This document shows positions 11,241 to 13,560 of a DNA stretch of 13,560 nt, piece by piece. A program made the translations under genes and the position numbers. The notes under the pieces are model-generated. The model saw nothing but the letters and a program-made list of their open reading frames with translations. It had not been told where the DNA came from and did not search any database. The stretch comes from Burkholderiales bacterium (GTDB lineage: Bacteria > Pseudomonadota > Gammaproteobacteria > Burkholderiales > SG8-39), in the NCBI GenBank assembly GCA_020846575.1, contig JADLDQ010000285.1, positions 1 to 13,560 on the forward strand, in the 5' to 3' direction. The stretch's first letter is position 1. Every line of letters begins with the position of its first letter.

Positions 11241-13560
11241 CTAGAAGCTGCTGCCGAAGGTGAACTGGCCGCGCTGGACCTTGTCGCCCGAATCCTCGTT
11301 GATCGGGCGTGCGTAGGAAACCCTCACCGGCCCCATCGGGGAGAGCCACTGCAGCGAGATGCCCACCGAGTAGCGCAGGTCCGAGGCGGAGAGCTTCTGC
11401 GACGGCGCGAACACCTGACCGGCATCGAAGAAGGCACCCAGACGGATGGAGCGGTCCAGACCCGCCCCCGGCATGGGAAACAGCAGCTCCGCCGTGCCCA
11501 GCAGCCGGCGGTTGCCGCCGATGGCGCTGTCGTCGCTCGGGTCTCGCGGCCCGATGCCGGCCGGGCGGTAGCCTCGCACCGTGGAGATGCCGCCCGCGTA
11601 GAAGTTCTTGAAGAAAGGCAGCGGCTTGTCGGCAAAGCCGTCGGCGGCCGCGATTTCGCCCTTCATGAAAAGCGTCAAGTCGCGCGTGAAGGAGTGGAAC
11701 CACTGCTGTTCGAAGCTGATCTTGTAGAACCTCAGGTCGCCCGCCGGCGTCACCTCCAGGGTGCTGCGCTGGACCTGCCCGCTGGTCGTCCAGATGACGC
11801 TGTCTCGGGTGTCCTTCACGTAACCCAGCGTGCCGATCACCGAGTTGAATTTGCCGCCGAACTGTGACTGGAAATCGAGCAGCCGCCGGGGGCTGTCCGT
11901 ACCGAGGACGAGCCCGGTGTGTTCGCCGGAGAGCCCGAAGGTGATCGTCTCGAACTCCGATACCGGGTAGCCGAAGCGCACGCCGCCGCCCATCGTGGTC
12001 GTGGTGTAGTTGCCGACCGCGAGGGTCGAAGCGTTGACGCGGCGCTTGTAGACGTCGAAGCCGCGGGACAGGCCGTCGACCGTGTAGTAGGGGTTGGTGT
12101 AGCTCAGAGCGATGTTCTGGTTGATCTTGCCGGTATTGAAGCTGGTGCTGACGTTGTTGCCGCTGCCGAGGAAGTTCGCCTGCACCACCGAGCCCTGGAA
12201 CACCACCCTCTCCACGCTGGAGAACCCTATTCCCACCAGGATGGCTCCGGTCGGTTTTTCCTTGACCCGGACGGTGACGTCGACCTGATCGGTGGTGTCC
12301 GGCACCGCGGGGGTCTCCAGGTTGACCTCCGAGAAGTAATCGGTGCGGTCGATCCGCTGTTTGGACAGACGCAGTTTCGCCCCGTCGTAGAACGCCCCCT
12401 CCAGCTGGCGCATCTGGCGCCGCACCACCTCGTCCCGCGTGCGGGTATTGCCCACCACGTTGATCCGGCGCACGTACACGCGCCGCCCGGGATCGATGCG
12501 GATGTTGAACGAAACCGTGCGCCGCTCGCGGTTGACATCGGGTACCGCGTTGGCGTTGGCGAAGGCATAACCCTCGTTGCCGAGCCTGTCGGTGATCCGC
12601 TTGCTCGTCTCGGTGAGTTTCTCGCGCGAGAACGTCTCGCCCGGCGCGAGGCTCACCAGCGAGCGCAGTTCCGGCTCGGGGACGACCAGGTCGCCGGAGA
12701 TGTTCACCTCCGACACGGTGTATTTCTCGCCCTCGGTGACGTTGATCGTGATGTAGATGTCCTTGCGGTCCGGCGTGATCGACACCTGGGTCGAATCGAC
12801 GCTGAAGTCCAGGTAACCCCGGTTGAGGTACCAGGAGCGCAGATTCTCGATGTCGCCCTGAAGCTTCTGGCGAGAGTACTGGTCATTCTTGGTATACCAG
12901 GTGAGCCAACCGGGGGTGCGCAGTACGAAAAGGTCCAGCAGATCCTTCTCGCTGAACGCCTGATTGCCCACGATGTTGATGGCCTTGATGCGGGCCACTT
13001 CCCCCTCGTCGATGCTGAAATTGACGGCGACCCGGTTTCGCTCCAGCGGCGTCACCGTGGTGGTCACTGCGACGCCGTACTTGCCCTTGGACAGATACTG
13101 CCGCTTGATCTCCTGTTCCGCCTGGTCGAGCAGCGCCCGGTCGAAGATGCGACCTTCCTGGAAATTCGCCTCGCGCAGACCCTTGCGGACCGCGTCGGGC
13201 TCGAAGTCGCGCATGCCGCTGAAGGAGATGGAGGCGATCGCCGGGCGTTCCTGGACCACGATGACGAGCACGTCGCGCTCCACATCGACGCGCACGACCT
13301 GGAAAAACCCGGTGGCGACCAGCGCGCGGATCGACTCGGAGGCCTTCTCCTCGGTGAAGCGCTCGCCCACCTTGACCGGCAGGTAGCTGAAGACGGTGCC
13401 GGCCTCGATGCGCTGGATGCCTTCGACGCGGATGTCCCTCACCACGAAAGGCTCGAACGCGAGGGCTGTCGCGCCGAATGCGCAGGCGAGAACGGCGACC
13501 GCGATGACCCGATTCAGACCCGCCGCCGCGCGCAGCCCGAGCGGCGCGCGGCGGCGCGCG
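11241..13560 (-). CDS. bamA: Outer membrane protein assembly factor BamA (5' end outside window)
   Basis: Essential outer-membrane Omp85 protein that folds and inserts beta-barrel proteins. About 772 residues are visible; the frame is open to the right edge with no start codon, so the gene begins beyond the window. A hydrophobic export segment (RVIAVAVLACAFGATALA, near 13500-13460) precedes the mature start FEPFVVRDIRVEGIQR. Five POTRA domains follow (encoded at about 13450-12250), with GNQAFSEKDLL and GNTRTRDEVVRRQMRQLEGAFYD as landmarks. A 16-stranded barrel then runs to the end. The loop-6 motif VRGYRPAG lies near 11580-11560 and the C-terminus FTFGSSF ends in Phe, as a beta-signal should. 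A GTG at 13445 exists but would remove the export signal, so it is not the start. First visible gene of the skp-lpx cluster. Confidence 0.96.
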   Translation of the reverse strand, partial: ARRRAPLGLRAAAGLNRVIAVAVLACAFGATALAFEPFVVRDIRVEGIQRIEAGTVFSYLPVKVGERFTEEKASESIRALVATGFFQVVRVDVERDVLVIVVQERPAIASISFSGMRDFEPDAVRKGLREANFQEGRIFDRALLDQAEQEIKRQYLSKGKYGVAVTTTVTPLERNRVAVNFSIDEGEVARIKAINIVGNQAFSEKDLLDLFVLRTPGWLTWYTKNDQYSRQKLQGDIENLRSWYLNRGYLDFSVDSTQVSITPDRKDIYITINVTEGEKYTVSEVNISGDLVVPEPELRSLVSLAPGETFSREKLTETSKRITDRLGNEGYAFANANAVPDVNRERRTVSFNIRIDPGRRVYVRRINVVGNTRTRDEVVRRQMRQLEGAFYDGAKLRLSKQRIDRTDYFSEVNLETPAVPDTTDQVDVTVRVKEKPTGAILVGIGFSSVERVVFQGSVVQANFLGSGNNVSTSFNTGKINQNIALSYTNPYYTVDGLSRGFDVYKRRVNASTLAVGNYTTTTMGGGVRFGYPVSEFETITFGLSGEHTGLVLGTDSPRRLLDFQSQFGGKFNSVIGTLGYVKDTRDSVIWTTSGQVQRSTLEVTPAGDLRFYKISFEQQWFHSFTRDLTLFMKGEIAAADGFADKPLPFFKNFYAGGISTVRGYRPAGIGPRDPSDDSAIGGNRRLLGTAELLFPMPGAGLDRSIRLGAFFDAGQVFAPSQKLSASDLRYSVGISLQWLSPMGPVRVSYARPINEDSGDKVQRGQFTFGSSF

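Overview
The window is GC-rich (by eye about two thirds G+C) and densely coded. It looks like a betaproteobacterial chromosome. The protein sequences, the order bamA-skp-lpxD-fabZ-lpxA-lpxB-rnhB-methyltransferase, and the block smpB / ratA-rnfH / DUF4124 / guaB-guaA all fit that class. I cannot name a genus. Most genes are on the minus strand; only the DUF4124 gene and smpB are on the plus strand.

Layout from left to right. Positions 1-51 are strikingly AT-rich (18 of 51 bases are G/C) and hold an inverted repeat directly behind the guaA stop codon. Next come guaA and guaB, the IMP-to-GMP pathway, as a minus-strand operon read from a promoter near 3235. Divergent from it, with its own good sigma-70 type promoter, is a small exported DUF4124 protein. 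Then come rnfH and ratA (minus) and smpB (plus), which are divergent. The 215 bases between ratA and smpB hold a strongly structured element bounded by two identical 32-base direct repeats. After a 173-base gap without a gene comes one long minus-strand gene cluster running from the right edge: bamA (5' end outside the window), skp, lpxD, fabZ, lpxA, lpxB, rnhB and a TrmH/SpoU-family RNA methyltransferase.

How the genes work together. The right two thirds is an outer-membrane building operon. BamA inserts beta-barrel proteins, Skp chaperones them through the periplasm, LpxA/LpxD/LpxB make the lipid A precursor, and FabZ is the fatty-acid dehydratase working on the same hydroxyacyl-ACP pool. 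RnhB and the methyltransferase are nucleic-acid housekeeping genes attached to its end. The genes are packed tightly, with several GTG or TTG starts and overlapping stops and starts that suggest translational coupling. The left third combines purine synthesis (GuaB, GuaA), ribosome rescue (SmpB) and the RatA/RnfH pair.

I found no phage, transposase, CRISPR, toxin cargo or novel multi-gene system: this is core genome. The two places most worth a second look are the composition break at the 3' end of guaA (a known kind of genomic-island integration site) and the direct-repeat/hairpin element between ratA and smpB.
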